DNA of 64,000 nt from Septoria linicola (GCA_024114885.1 CP099429.1:868001-932000), one strand, 5' to 3'; positions 37,801 to 48,703 are shown, counted from the first letter of the stretch. The notes: a model not told the origin generated them from the letters alone. Numbers and translations are program-made.

Positions 37801-40500
37801 TCCTACTGTTGAGTACGGCAAACCAGCTCGCATGGAAAATGGAGTAAGTGGTCGGCGATACTGATTGCGGCTGTCAAAGGTGCGCAGCAATGTGCTGGCC
37901 TTCATAAGGTCCTTTGTGACATTCACTCCTTCGTCGAGCCCGCGTCCAGTCTTCCAATGGCTAGCACAGCAGTGTTCCTTGGTGTAGTGGTGAGGCGGAC
38001 GAGCGTCTCTTGCAAAGCACTCTTAAGAAGAGTAACTTCAGCTATGAGCGCGCGGTCGCTGTTGTTGCTGTTGATGGGAGGACCAGAAAAGCAATGTGCC
38101 CATTCTGCCATTCCGTTGGATCTTGTGGCGAAGGATGATTTGCGTTACTGGATATGTCGGAACTGTTAGTAGGTAGCGAACACTGTTTGCCAAAGTACTC
38201 TGTTCCAAATCTCCTACCCACTGTCTCTCCTCGCCTGCCTTTTTTTGGATCGCAATGCGACTTTTGTTCTATGCCCGATCTGTAGCGGCAAGCACTTCGT
38301 CTCTCGCTATCAATGGCCCCACATAGAGGTCTGGTGGCCAGCGAAAGGCCTTCAAGCGGGCTTACCATTCTGAATACTCGCTTGTGACAGCTGTGACTGC
38401 GACATGAGCGCTGCCAAGGCCTACTGCGTTTCGTCGCCTGGCCTAGTTGCGCTTATTGTAATGCGGCAGCGATGTGGGCGGGCCATCGGTTTTGCGCCTT
38501 GCACGCGAGGCTTCATAATGATGCTCTGTGCTTCCAGTGCGCGCATCGTTTGCAGCATTATGGCACTGCGCCAATCCTGTTCGGCTGTCCATGTTTGCGC
38601 GCTACTCTGCAGCCGTATCGAGATCGTTATTGCCCGCCCATGGTTTGCCTAACCACAACTGGAGCGCATCACGCTCCGCTCGTCAGTGTAGTGCAACGCC
38701 GACAGATTCTCAGATAGCTGTCAGCACTGCATCAGGGTGTCGAGGAGCCGATGAAAACTGCTGGAGAACAGAGAGAAGAAAGCACCGTGGATAGTGGAGG
38801 AGGTTTGACATTAGCGGCTGACCTGACCGGGCAATCCGGATGGAAGCCAAAGTGGTGGCTCTTGGCCTGGCTGTGTGGAGCGAATCCTGCCGACACTCCT
38901 TCAACCACAACACCTCGAGACCCATGCACAGTAGCGACATCAACGACGATATGTCACCATCTGCCAATACTCGATAACGCTCGCCCTCGATGACGACTCG
39001 GCCTCGGTGATGCCTCGAGCATTCGTTGGTGAAGACATTTGCGACCATGGCCACCAGCGCTTTCTTCGATGAGAGCTGTTGCATCAGCAATGCATATGCG
39101 CCTGCAGTGACAGACAGCACGGTTCAGTCTGGAGGCAATCGCGACTGCTCTTCCCACCAGACTATGCGTGCCGGACTGCCAACGACAGCGCCGCAAAGGC
39201 AGCTAGGAGCTGACATTCCGCTAGCATGCTGCGACAAACGCGATTCGCAAACTCGTCGGTCGACGAGCTTTGTAGCAATCGTGGCTCGCCATACAGTAGT
39301 GACGGGTAACTGTGGAAGATCATGATGCGAGCCATCACGCGAAGCGGATCAGAAGACGGTAAGTGCGCTGCTTGCGTTGATGGCAGGAACATACTCCACC
39401 TTTTCGTTTCCTCTTCAGTCCCTGTTGCAAGAGCCGGATCATGAATGGGCAACATTGCGGATGAAAGAGAAAGGAATGGATGCCGCGTTTCATAATGCGA
39501 CGAAATCAAACGTCAATCACGACTACGAACGCCCTTCCCTAGGACTTCGGGCCGCCGCAAGCTGCGTTATTATCCCGGGAGTCCACAGAAGGGCCAGGCC
39601 TGTCTTGCCATTTGGTCCTCGGTTCGCGGATGCCGTGTAGCTGGAGCACTCTCCGGGTCGGCCTTGATTTCAAGGATTGGAGTTGCAGTTGCAGAACCGA
39701 TGGCCAGCCTATATTTCAAGTCCGAAGGGAAGATCTTTCATAGCAGTGTGGAGCACTCAACAGCTCACACACTGTCAAACGGCTGGACTCATCAAGGACC
39801 TTCGTGCTAGAAGCTGCATGGCCGATGATGGTGGCCAATGGGTGCTGAAGACACTCCTGGTATACCGAGCAGGATACGCAGTCCACCATTGTATTGGTAT
39901 CTTCAAGGTCCCGGACACATGCTTGCCGATTCTGCCTCATGGGCATCAATACTGTCGGCCTGCCGTTTGCGCAGCTGTATGGTAGGGTATCGATACTGCC
40001 CATGTTCTTGAGCTTGCCACGGGCGGCGACCTGCCACTGAGACTCGGTACTCTGGTACCAAGCAAATCTACGAAGGCGACCTCTCGGCGACAGGACGAAT
40101 GAGAATCGTCATAGAGCGCCGGACGTCATCTGGGCATACAACAAGGACAGCTCGCGAAGTCTTGATGCCGTAATGTATGCGGCGTATCAGCACACAGTAC
40201 CGTGGAGGTCAGAAAGTCAGCCGAAATGCACATGCTTTCGTCGCTATTACACACTTTGTGCTCACCTTATCCGTCAACAACTTTCTCAAGCAAACACCTG
40301 CCTTGCACAGGCAAGCAGCTCAGAGCTGATTGCCATGGTCCCGGCCGCTTCTTGGAGACGACTATCCTCCTGCTGCAATGTGGTGTCTGTCGACATGGCT
40401 GGTTCCAGCATAACTCTGCATACCATTCGCAGTACTTCGCAAGCTGTCTGTGAGCTGAGGGGCATGGTATATGGACACTCAGAGAGACGGAATATGCCAT
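34805..40500. other. Long stretch without a defensible gene
   Basis: About 5.7 kb of ordinary base composition. Only short, overlapping frames occur on both strands (none above about 180 codons), and I recognise no domain. The first few hundred bases are the phosphate transporter promoter. Short minus-strand frames at 38710-39120 and 39162-39509 read somewhat protein-like, but I found no splice pair that joins them in frame. I saw no tRNA or rRNA genes. The region may hold non-coding transcripts, decayed genes or lineage-specific genes. Confidence 0.5.
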
Positions 40501-41544
40501 TTCTGTGAGCTATGAAAGCTCACTTGCTGCCGCACAGCTTTCTCTGCATGATTGAAGGACATTTCTGCCTACTCGTTCTGTTGTGATAAAAACTTTGGCT
40601 GGGAAGGCGCTCGGTGACGCTGGATATTTCTGGCAGCTGCCTCTCTCGATCGCTCCTTCTGGTGGTGTTCTCCTGCGGACTGCTCTGATGATTCTGCTCT
40701 GGCTCTGCTCTGGCTCTCCCTCTCTCTGGATGTTCTGGTATCTGCGTCGCTTTGGTTCGCTGTGCTGCTGCTGTGTTGGAGCTTCGGTTGATCTCGACGC
40801 TTCCTTCCGGCTGTCCAAGTCCTCCGCTCCTCCTTCGTTGGTGCTCGACGTGGTTCTCTGTACACCCTCCAATCGTTGGTATTGGTGCGCGGGTCTGGTG
40901 TTGTGTGTAGACTGTCGTATCTGGCGCGTGGTGTAGCAGTGTCAATGGCTGCAAATTGGCTATACTGGTGCTTGAGATCGACAAGCGAGCTATCGAGCAC
41001 GAACACTGAACAGATCTGGATGGCTACCTCAGGTCGACGATAATACCACTGCGCGTGCTCAGTGCAGCTCAATAAGACCTTGCCGCCCTCAACAATACTA
41101 TCACTACCCTCCTCTTCAATTATCCCACCGTCTGGGGATGCTGCCGCCATCTGCTAAACGTCACTGCCGCAGCAACCGCCAAGCCCCACTGCTCACCGGT
41201 GTTTTCATAAATATCGTGCCTCCTTCCGCTTCTCTTCCTCGACTCACTTGCAACACCTCAACGACAATAACAAGTCACCTCTTAACCTCACATTCCCTCT
41301 TCACAGCCCTCAACGGGCACACTCACCGGTACGTTTCTCACATGCTCCTGCCCATTCACCCTCACAATTCACACCGGTTCGTACCCTGAGACAGCGAGAA
41401 GCAACACAAAAAGAACCTTCTGCACCGCTCTCAACCTGAACTTCAATCCTCCACTACCAACACCCACAAGCACCCATCAGCACTCATCCACCATCAACAA
41501 TCATCAACACAATCAACCACAACCACTAACAATCACCACCACAG
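40501..41544 (+). promoter_or_regulatory. Argonaute upstream region and probable 5' leader
   Basis: This is the sequence before the Argonaute gene. From about 41,160 it becomes C/A- and C/T-rich with few G residues on the plus strand, the usual look of a fungal promoter and 5' UTR. A 193-codon minus-strand frame (40569-41150) is low-complexity Arg/Ser/Glu-rich and probably spurious. The transcription start cannot be placed. Confidence 0.45.
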
Positions 41545-41700
41545 GTACGCCTCAACTTCCCGACATCGGCGCCGCGCCTTCGCAGACTTTCCGGCACTCT
41601 CGAGAGCTTTCGCGCTCAGCAGATGTGACTGGTGGCTCGAGGCGGCGACGGCGTCTTTCTTCTTACTTGTTGCTCGTGCGCAAGACACTGACTTCATCAG
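41545..41700 (+). other. Probable 5' UTR intron of the Argonaute gene
   Basis: CAG|GTACGC at 41542-41550 is a good donor. CTGAC followed by TTCATCAG, ending at 41700, gives a branch point and acceptor. Splicing would remove 156 bp of leader. It would also remove the basic N-terminal extension that an upstream in-frame ATG (41625) would otherwise add. Confidence 0.5.
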
Positions 41701-41753
41701 CAGACCCCCTTCACCCACAATTCCCATCACTCAAACACTCATCCATCATCACA

Positions 41754-44702
41754 ATGGGCGTTCCACCTGCTGGATCCAAGGCCTCCGTTGCCTATAAGCC
41801 GGCTCCTGGCTCTAGCCACACAGGCACCAACCAGAGCTCGAGCGGCAGCTCCGACTCCTCTTCTCGCCGCAGCACTCTCCCACCATCATCTGTCCACTCC
41901 GGTGCTCAGTCCATCAGCTCACGTCGCTCCAAGATCGGTGGCTATGATGGCAGCGCCGACCCACCACCTGCTGTAGAGCGTGATCCGGCCAAGTCTCGCG
42001 TCATCGTTGAGCCCAAGAACTTCGACTTGGGCATGTCTGGCTGGGCTACTGTTCGTGGCACCGAACTCACCAACAAGCCTCAGCGTCAACCACTTTCCAA
42101 GCTCGGCCAGCCAACCAAAGTCGGTCTCAACACTTATCATGTCGAGTCTTTCCCAAACATCGCCGTGTACCAGTACGACGTCATGATCGGCAACGGTATC
42201 GAGAAGCGCGGCCTCATCGACAAGGTCTGGAACTCCAAGGCAGTGAAGGCCGAGATGGGCAATTTCACAGTTTTTGATGGCAACAAATTGGCCTGGTCAG
42301 GCAAGCCTATCAATCGCGAGATTCGTCTCGATGTTGACCTCGACGCCGAGCAGGGTCGTGTTCCAAAAGTCAAGAACGAGAAGAACATTGTCCGTGTCAT
42401 GATCCGTCAAACCAACAAGGTCGGCTTCCAGACTCTGATGGCACATCTTGCTGGTAAGGCTACTTTTGACAATACTTGTCTGGAGGTCATCAACTTCGCC
42501 GACCACCTTCTCCGCATGACTCCATCTCGCAAGTACACTTCCATCAAGCGCGCCTTTTTCAAGCGTGGCGAAGACCGCTTCCCGCTCGGTGGTGGTGTTG
42601 AGGCTTTCAAGGGCGTCTATCAGTCTTTGAGACTTGTCCACCCAGGCCGGCTCTCAATCAACATCGATGTGGCCAACGGCACCTTCTGGCAGGCCATTGT
42701 CTTCCCTCAGGCCGCTAATCTGGTCTGTGGCACAAAGACTGTCGAGGAGTTGGCCTCCATCCTCAGCTCACCGAGTCCTCGTGGCGGCGAGAAATCCGTC
42801 AAGGGTCAAGCACTGAAGCGCATGCGCAAGCTGCGCGTCTTCGCTAAGCACCGTGGCAAGCAAGAGCTCGACGAGTACACCATCGAGCGATTCATCTTCA
42901 AGTCTGCTAAGGAGCACAAAGTGCAAGTCATGGACCCAAGCGGCAAGGAGGTCGAGATGTCTCTTTACCAGTACTTCATGACCAGGTACAACATCACGAT
43001 CAACCACCCCGGTCTCCCACTTGTCAAGATGACGAAGGGTAAGAACACGGTCCTGCCAATGGAGGTCCTCAAGATCAAGGAGAACCAGCGATACAACTTC
43101 AAGATGGACGAGAGACAGACCTCCAACATGATCAAGTTCGCTGTCACTGCACCACCGGAGCGTTACCGTCACATCGAGCAGGGCATCAAGATGCTCGACT
43201 GGGCCAACGATCCAATTCTTCAGAAGTACGGCGTCAAGGTCAATCCCAACAAGACCATGGCCGATGGTCGTGTCCTCGTCGCCCCAACAGTCAAATTCGG
43301 TGTTGGTGACGCTAAGCCAGGCACTTCAGGTCGTTGGGATCTCAAGGGCAAGAAGTTCTTGATGGCCAATCCCATGGCTCTCAAGAGCTGGGCTGTCTGT
43401 GTCATTCCTGGTCGTCGCGGCGGGAAGCCCGACAAGTCTCAAGTCGAGAACTTCGTCAAGGCTTTCGTTCAAGGCTACATCCAACACGGCGGCAAGGTTG
43501 AGAACAAGCAGCCATCCATGGTGCTTGGTGCTGGTGAGGACGTTGGTGCGTGGGTCACTCAGACTTGGAACGCTGCCGGCAACCAGTCACAATCTCGACC
43601 ACAGATCCTCCTATTCATTCTGCCAGACAAGGACAGCCAGGTCTATGGCCGCATCAAGCGCTCTTGCGAGTGCCGCTACGGCGTCGTCTCTCAATGCGTC
43701 CAGTATGCTCACGCTCAGAAGGCCGCCCCGCAGTACATTTCGAACGTGCTGATGAAGTTCAACTGCAAGCTTGGGGGTGCCACTTGCCGCGCTGTCGGCC
43801 CAAAGACCGGTGGTGCGACTGGCATCTTCACTGTCCCAACTGTCATCGTCGGCGCCGATGTCTCCCACTCTGCCCCAGGTGTTCAAGCTCCATCCATGGC
43901 TGCCATGACCATATCCACAGACAAGCTGGCGACTCGGTATGCTGCTCTTGTTCAGACCAACGGGTACCGCGTCGAGATGATCAACTCCGACATCATCAAG
44001 AACGAGCTGAAGCCCATGCTGCAGCACTGGATCTCCAATGTTGGTGCTGGCAAGGTTCCTCAGCACTTCATCTACCTTCGAGACGGTGTCTCCGAGGGCC
44101 AGTACAACCACGTACTTCAACAGGAAGTCAACGACATGAAGCAGCTTTTGAAGGTTGCCGATCCAGCCAACAGTACGAAGTTCATCGTGGTGGTTGGCTC
44201 CAAGCGTCACCACGTTCGCTTCTTCCCAGAGAAGGGCGACCGCAACGGCAACGCCTTCCCAGGCACTCTGGTCGAGACCTCCGTCACTAACCCGACCGAC
44301 AATGACTTCTATCTCTGCTCCCACGCCGCCATCAAGGGTACCGCTCGTCCCGCTCACTACTACGTTCTCCTCAATGAGCCCAACATGTCGAACGACATGC
44401 TCCACACCCTTCTCTACGAGCACGCCTACCAGTATCAGCGTGCTTCGACTCCCATCTCGCAGCACCCTGCCATCTACTATGCTCACCTGGCCTCCAACCG
44501 TGCTGTTCCGCATGACCCCAAGTGGGCTGGCAGCAGCGACGGTCCAACTTCTAGCGACAAGAAGCAGTCGGGCTCTCAGTCGGGCTCTCAGGCCGGCGGT
44601 TCTGGCACTCGCGGCTCTTCTTCCGGTATCATAACCGAGTTCGACAAGCTCATGCCGATGCCAAACCAGGGTGCCATCAACACTTCTATGTGGTACATCT
44701 GA
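41754..44702 (+). CDS. Argonaute, slicer-competent (QDE-2-like)
   Basis: The small-RNA-binding nuclease of the RNA-silencing effector complex. It is 982 residues in one exon from the ATG in CACAATGGGC. An earlier in-frame ATG at 41625 lies in the probable leader intron. Order: Ser-rich tail (about 1-90), ArgoN, linker 1, PAZ (about 310-430), linker 2, Mid and Piwi (about 610-945). The Piwi tetrad is complete: Asp702 in GADVSHSAPG, Glu741 in GYRVEMI, Asp777 in RDGVSEGQYNH and His868 in TARPAHYYVL. It ends in the usual aromatic/hydrophobic residues (MWYI). A Gly/Ser-rich insert precedes the C-terminus. The gene is undamaged by RIP. Whether it serves quelling, meiotic silencing or another pathway cannot be told from this locus. 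Confidence 0.96.
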   Translation: MGVPPAGSKASVAYKPAPGSSHTGTNQSSSGSSDSSSRRSTLPPSSVHSGAQSISSRRSKIGGYDGSADPPPAVERDPAKSRVIVEPKNFDLGMSGWATVRGTELTNKPQRQPLSKLGQPTKVGLNTYHVESFPNIAVYQYDVMIGNGIEKRGLIDKVWNSKAVKAEMGNFTVFDGNKLAWSGKPINREIRLDVDLDAEQGRVPKVKNEKNIVRVMIRQTNKVGFQTLMAHLAGKATFDNTCLEVINFADHLLRMTPSRKYTSIKRAFFKRGEDRFPLGGGVEAFKGVYQSLRLVHPGRLSINIDVANGTFWQAIVFPQAANLVCGTKTVEELASILSSPSPRGGEKSVKGQALKRMRKLRVFAKHRGKQELDEYTIERFIFKSAKEHKVQVMDPSGKEVEMSLYQYFMTRYNITINHPGLPLVKMTKGKNTVLPMEVLKIKENQRYNFKMDERQTSNMIKFAVTAPPERYRHIEQGIKMLDWANDPILQKYGVKVNPNKTMADGRVLVAPTVKFGVGDAKPGTSGRWDLKGKKFLMANPMALKSWAVCVIPGRRGGKPDKSQVENFVKAFVQGYIQHGGKVENKQPSMVLGAGEDVGAWVTQTWNAAGNQSQSRPQILLFILPDKDSQVYGRIKRSCECRYGVVSQCVQYAHAQKAAPQYISNVLMKFNCKLGGATCRAVGPKTGGATGIFTVPTVIVGADVSHSAPGVQAPSMAAMTISTDKLATRYAALVQTNGYRVEMINSDIIKNELKPMLQHWISNVGAGKVPQHFIYLRDGVSEGQYNHVLQQEVNDMKQLLKVADPANSTKFIVVVGSKRHHVRFFPEKGDRNGNAFPGTLVETSVTNPTDNDFYLCSHAAIKGTARPAHYYVLLNEPNMSNDMLHTLLYEHAYQYQRASTPISQHPAIYYAHLASNRAVPHDPKWAGSSDGPTSSDKKQSGSQSGSQAGGSGTRGSSSGIITEFDKLMPMPNQGAINTSMWYI

Positions 44703-45566
44703 GGTGGCCATGCCTACACTCACGACCACGCACACGACAACTCGAAGAAAGGGTAAAAAGGTTCTCTTGCGCTAGACGGCCTCTTATTTGGTTGATTTGA
44801 AAAAAGCGCAAAGGTCACACACTCACGGCGGAAATTGTACGAGTATGACGAAGAAGGCTCTAGCAAAGGGCGGCAGATGTAACAGTAGCTTGAAGAAAAA
44901 TGGATGTTTGCCTTCGCGGCACATCAAAACTTGTCTCTCCATTCTCAACTGTTCCTCACACATCTCGGTTGATCGACCACTCCTTACTGACTACTGCCAC
45001 AAGCTAGGTGATGCCCATTCTATAACCCACCGGCCACCATACCCTTCGTCCCTTGCACGAGTCACCGTCGCTCTTCGAACCTGCTCTTCTTTGCGTCGCC
45101 GCCGGTACCTATCGCCAACAAGAATAAGCTTCCAGTCAGATGCGAGTGTGAAAGAGCGAGGAGGAATTAGAAGAGGAGGAGGACTCATGACTTGAAGCAT
45201 GGTTGTGGCACAAAGGAGCAAGCCGAAGCCATGGACGGAAGTATTGACACCATAGAGGAGGAACCGTACAACATATAAAGAGATGGAAATAAATGGTTTA
45301 GGAGACCATTCGAGGAGAAAGAGGAGAGGGCATTCGTCCGTCGCGTGTCGCCCCGAGAAATAGAGATGCAACAGCGGCAGTGAAGGAGTTGACCAGGAAC
45401 CTTTTCGAAGAGGATATGTGCTAGAAATCGGACACGGAGGACAACAAAATGGGTGAGCGGGTGGATGCATCGAGTGAGACTTTCGGACTCTGCCACAGCT
45501 CTACCTAGGCACGAAGTGCTGTCTATCTACCTGCCGCCTCACAGTGCGTACATCGACTCTCACACC
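44703..45566. other. Convergent intergenic region after Argonaute
   Basis: 864 bp between the 3' ends of Argonaute (plus) and the oxidoreductase (minus). It should contain both 3' UTRs. Short frames here are unconvincing, and no RNA gene was seen. Confidence 0.5.
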
Positions 45567-46736
45567 TTACAACTCCACCTCCGCACTCCCCACCGCATCC
45601 GCCGGCGTCTCCGCAACACGATACACCAATTTCTTGCCACTCACCTTCTCATTCTTCATATTCAACATCCCCTGCAGCGCGCCCTTCAACCCCTCCTTAC
45701 CCACCTGCTCCGGATGCGTCTTCAATTTCCCCTCCTTCAGCAAATCCTCCGTAATCTGGAAGAACTTCTTCGCAAAATCAAAGTCCTCTTGAATCGCAGG
45801 TGTGTCGCGCCCAGCTTTTGTGAACGGCTCGTTGAAGATGGTGTACATGAACGTGAACATCGTCTCGACATCTTTGCCGCGGCTGGGGAGTTTGACGGGT
45901 AAGATTGTGTGGTACTTTGCGCCAGTAGAGTCAGAAGAGAGCGCTTCATCGCAGATTTTGGCCGAAGCTTCGAGGGAGATGGTATCCCAGATTAACTTCA
46001 GCGAGTCGTTTGTATCGCGATTGATTTGCTTGCCGACGTCGGAGTCCTTGTAGTTGTACACGGCGTCTGCGCCGAGGGATTTGACAAAATCGTTGTTGTG
46101 CGGCGAGCAGGTGGTGAGGACTTTGTAGCCGGAGAGTTTGGCGAATTGGATGGCGAGGGAGCCGGTGGCGGTGGAGCCGCCGTAGATGAGGAGTGTTTGG
46201 GAGTCCTTTGGGATGGGGTCGGTGGGGAGGTTGAGCTTGAGGGCTTTTTGGTAGAGGCCTTGGCCGACTGTGCTGACTCCGAGGGGAAAGGTTGCGGCTT
46301 GCTCGAAGGAGAGGGATGATGGGATTTTGACGAGGAGGTCGGCTTTGGCGACTGCGTATTCGGCGAAGCAGCCGTCTTCTGGCTGGCTGAAGTTGGCGCC
46401 GTGAGTTGTACCTGCGATGCGGTCTCCTGGTTGGAAGTGCTTCGAGACATCTGGAAGTAGGCTTGGGTTAGCATTTGCACCATTGTAGATCTGCTTGGCT
46501 TGAAAGAATCGCTTACCACTTCCTACTTCGACTACAGTTCCTGCAAAGTCGCAGCCAGCGAGACCATTGTCTGCTGCTCGCTTGCCGTTGATGTGTTTCC
46601 AGTCCGTAGGGTTCAAGGCAATGGCTTCTACCTTGGCGAGCAAATATGTAGGTCTGACTTTTGGGAGGCTGATCTCAGAGACCTTGGCTTTGTTGCCATC
46701 GATGGTGATGGCTTTGATCTTGGATGGTGGTGCCAT
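45567..46736 (-). CDS. MDR-type NAD(P)H-dependent oxidoreductase (zinc-free quinone/enoyl reductase-like)
   Basis: A medium-chain dehydrogenase/reductase, 367 residues after splicing exons 46517-46736 and 45567-46450. The GroES-like N-terminal half includes NPTDWKHI and GCDFAGTVVEVG. The Rossmann half carries the cofactor-binding loop YGGSTATGSLAIQFAKLSGY and LGADAVYNYKD. I see no structural-zinc Cys cluster, so a quinone or enoyl reductase type is likely; the substrate is unknown. The 66-bp intron (GTAAGC...TTCCAG) is a multiple of three and has no stop, so its retention would insert 22 residues. Splicing restores the family pattern EVGSDVSKHFQPGDRI. An in-frame ATG at 46883 would add 49 residues, but I prefer 46736 (MAPPSKIKAI) from family N-termini. 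No biosynthetic cluster surrounds it. Confidence 0.9.
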   Translation of the reverse strand: MAPPSKIKAITIDGNKAKVSEISLPKVRPTYLLAKVEAIALNPTDWKHINGKRAADNGLAGCDFAGTVVEVGSGKRFFQAKQIYNGANANPSLLPDVSKHFQPGDRIAGTTHGANFSQPEDGCFAEYAVAKADLLVKIPSSLSFEQAATFPLGVSTVGQGLYQKALKLNLPTDPIPKDSQTLLIYGGSTATGSLAIQFAKLSGYKVLTTCSPHNNDFVKSLGADAVYNYKDSDVGKQINRDTNDSLKLIWDTISLEASAKICDEALSSDSTGAKYHTILPVKLPSRGKDVETMFTFMYTIFNEPFTKAGRDTPAIQEDFDFAKKFFQITEDLLKEGKLKTHPEQVGKEGLKGALQGMLNMKNEKVSGKKLVYRVAETPADAVGSAEVEL

Positions 46737-47203
46737 GATTGTTATCGATGATGAAATCTGATGGTTGAAACGAGATCGTCCTGATATGCTCTTGGGAATA
46801 TGAAGCTGTTCGAGAAAAGATGGATATATGTAGCTCTCGAGCTCTGCCATTGAAAGTGGACCCTGGCCGATGTCGTACGCCATGCCGCTCAGAGCCGCAA
46901 TTCTATTTCAAACCATGCCTTAGGCTATTCGGAAATGCTCGGACTTAAGGACGGTCTTGAAGGAGGTCGACTGTGCAAGCAATAAAGAGCCTCTTTCCTG
47001 GACTTCAGCCTCGTGTGAAGTGGGGTTGCTGCAAAAGCAGCACAGCGAACCGCCCGAGTAAATCGTACGCTGTATGCTTCCAATTGCTGCAAGGCGTTCA
47101 TGGCACCAAAATCGAGAACTCGACGTTCATACCGTGAGTGAGCATGGACAAGAAAGAGAGCTGTTGATGGTGATGAAGGTGTAATGAGCTAGTGACAGTC
47201 TAC
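46737..47203. other. Intergenic region, oxidoreductase promoter side
   Basis: 467 bp between the oxidoreductase start and the RPA34 stop, both on the minus strand. It should hold the oxidoreductase promoter and the RPA34 3' UTR. No further gene was seen. Confidence 0.5.
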
Positions 47204-48703
47204 CTAAACTGCTACTGCGACTTTGCTCGCTCTCTTCTCCTGCTTTGCGGCTTTTCGTCTCTTCTTCTCTTCTTTGCTCAGCTCGTCGTTGCCCACGGAC
47301 GTACCAGCAATGTTCGCAACGCTGCCTTTGTTGATCGAGCTCGGCGTAGTCTCTGGTTGAGCAGATGTGACTGCATCACCATTGACCATCTCAACATCGG
47401 AGTCTTTCCGCTTCTTCTTCGACTTCTTAATTTTGGGCGCGTCGAGTTTGTCGGCTTCAGTCGCAGCTCCATGAGCGCCTAGTGCTTTGGGAAACTGGAA
47501 CTTCGTGCCATTGGTCTTGGCCTGCACACCATATTCTTCGCTATCAGACCCGAGACCTGGATCTCCAGCACCAAAGCCTGCTGGCTTATATCTCATACGC
47601 ATGCCCTTCGGCTGTGGTCGTGCCTCGCTGATAGATGGTTGTGCGATGTCTGCTGCTGCTGCACTACCAGCGTTTGGGTCCGCCTGCTTTTTACTGAGCC
47701 TCGGCAGGGAAACTCTTTGTCTGATGTGGAACGTCTTGGAAATTGGTTGTGGCAGACAATCGTAGCTAGTGCTGCTGGGAGTGACTATGTTGTCGAATTT
47801 ATCGTTTGGGTTCGCATCTTCGATCAAGCTGTATTCGGTGTCTTTGTGTCTCAAAATCGCGGCGCCAGATTGTATCGCGTCCAGGGAGACATCTGCAAGT
47901 GACTTGAGAGGCACATTGCTTGGGGCGACAATGTGCCAGATCTGTCGGCCTGGAAAGCTGTTCGCAGAGAAAGTAGCATTAGTGACCTGCACTCCAGAGA
48001 AGCCCGAGGGAGCCTTGAAAGACTGCACAGGTATGCTTTGTAGATTGCCAGAATGTTGCGGTCGGTTAGGAGCTGGTGGTGTATCTGCTGAAGGCTCTCC
48101 CGTAGACTCGTCCTTCTCGCTCTCGCTGTCGCTGTCGCTATCATCGTCCTCGCCGGCTGCAGCCTGTCCAATCTGCTCCACTTCTCCAGCATCTTTGAGC
48201 GCCGTCTTCACGCGCTTCGGATTGGGCTTCGCATCTTCCTCGCTGGAGTCATCATCGCTCGACTCTCCATCGTCCAGTGAGCTGACACTTTCCGCCTTGC
48301 GTTTCACGCCATTGACTTTGCTGGGCACAGTATCTGGCTTCTTCAACACTGGCGCATCTGCCATTTCCTCGTCGTCATCACTCTCTTCAGAGGAAGACTC
48401 CTCCTCATCGTCGTCGCTGCTGCTCGGCGTGGGCTCTTTCGTGGGCGGCGTAGGTATTGACACGGCGGCCTTGGTCTTAGACCTTTTCTCCTTCTTCTCC
48501 TTCGCGGGCTTCTGGCTGGCGGGCACCGAAGCAGCTTTCACTGCTGTCTTTTCCTCGTCAGAATCAGAGTCGACAACACGTTCCTCGCTCAACCCGGCCA
48601 CTTTTGACTTTGGAGCAGCTGCTTTTGTGCTCTTCTTCTTCGCCGTCTTGTCTTCCGTCTTGGCCTTCTTCGGCGCAGCCTTTGCTTCCTTTGCTTTTGC
48701 CAT
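47204..48703 (-). CDS. RNA polymerase I subunit RPA34 (A34.5 family)
   Basis: A probable TFIIF-like subunit of RNA polymerase I, acting in the nucleolus on rDNA transcription. It is 499 residues in one exon. A Lys/Ala-rich N-terminus (1-35) precedes several acidic Ser/Asp/Glu tracts (about 45-215). The conserved A34 core begins near 225 (IPVQSFKAPSGF) and contains RQIWHIVAPSNVPLKSL at about 253-269. A Lys-rich C-terminal tail follows. The layout matches fungal A34.5 and human CAST/PAF49, in which the conserved core pairs with A49. It is divergent from GRC3, and their shared promoter carries a transposon insertion. The disordered N-terminus is longer than in budding yeast. Confidence 0.85.
   Translation of the reverse strand: MAKAKEAKAAPKKAKTEDKTAKKKSTKAAAPKSKVAGLSEERVVDSDSDEEKTAVKAASVPASQKPAKEKKEKRSKTKAAVSIPTPPTKEPTPSSSDDDEEESSSEESDDDEEMADAPVLKKPDTVPSKVNGVKRKAESVSSLDDGESSDDDSSEEDAKPNPKRVKTALKDAGEVEQIGQAAAGEDDDSDSDSESEKDESTGEPSADTPPAPNRPQHSGNLQSIPVQSFKAPSGFSGVQVTNATFSANSFPGRQIWHIVAPSNVPLKSLADVSLDAIQSGAAILRHKDTEYSLIEDANPNDKFDNIVTPSSTSYDCLPQPISKTFHIRQRVSLPRLSKKQADPNAGSAAAADIAQPSISEARPQPKGMRMRYKPAGFGAGDPGLGSDSEEYGVQAKTNGTKFQFPKALGAHGAATEADKLDAPKIKKSKKKRKDSDVEMVNGDAVTSAQPETTPSSINKGSVANIAGTSVGNDELSKEEKKRRKAAKQEKRASKVAVAV

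Noticed and set aside
38710..39509. Two neighbouring minus-strand frames that could be exons of one gene
   Set aside because: I tried the available GT donors with the CACTGCAG acceptor near 39107 and none gives the right phase. No family was recognised.
40569..41150. 193-codon minus-strand Arg/Ser/Glu-rich frame upstream of Argonaute
   Set aside because: It is low complexity, overlaps two other frames of similar length, and lies in the Argonaute promoter or leader. No domain was seen.
43611..44735. 374-codon minus-strand frame opposite Argonaute
   Set aside because: It is a mirror of the codon pattern of a highly conserved gene on the other strand and has no recognisable domain.
45567..46736. 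Secondary-metabolite cluster around the MDR oxidoreductase
   Set aside because: No polyketide synthase, peptide synthetase, terpene synthase or cluster regulator lies nearby. The neighbours are Argonaute and ribosome-biogenesis genes.
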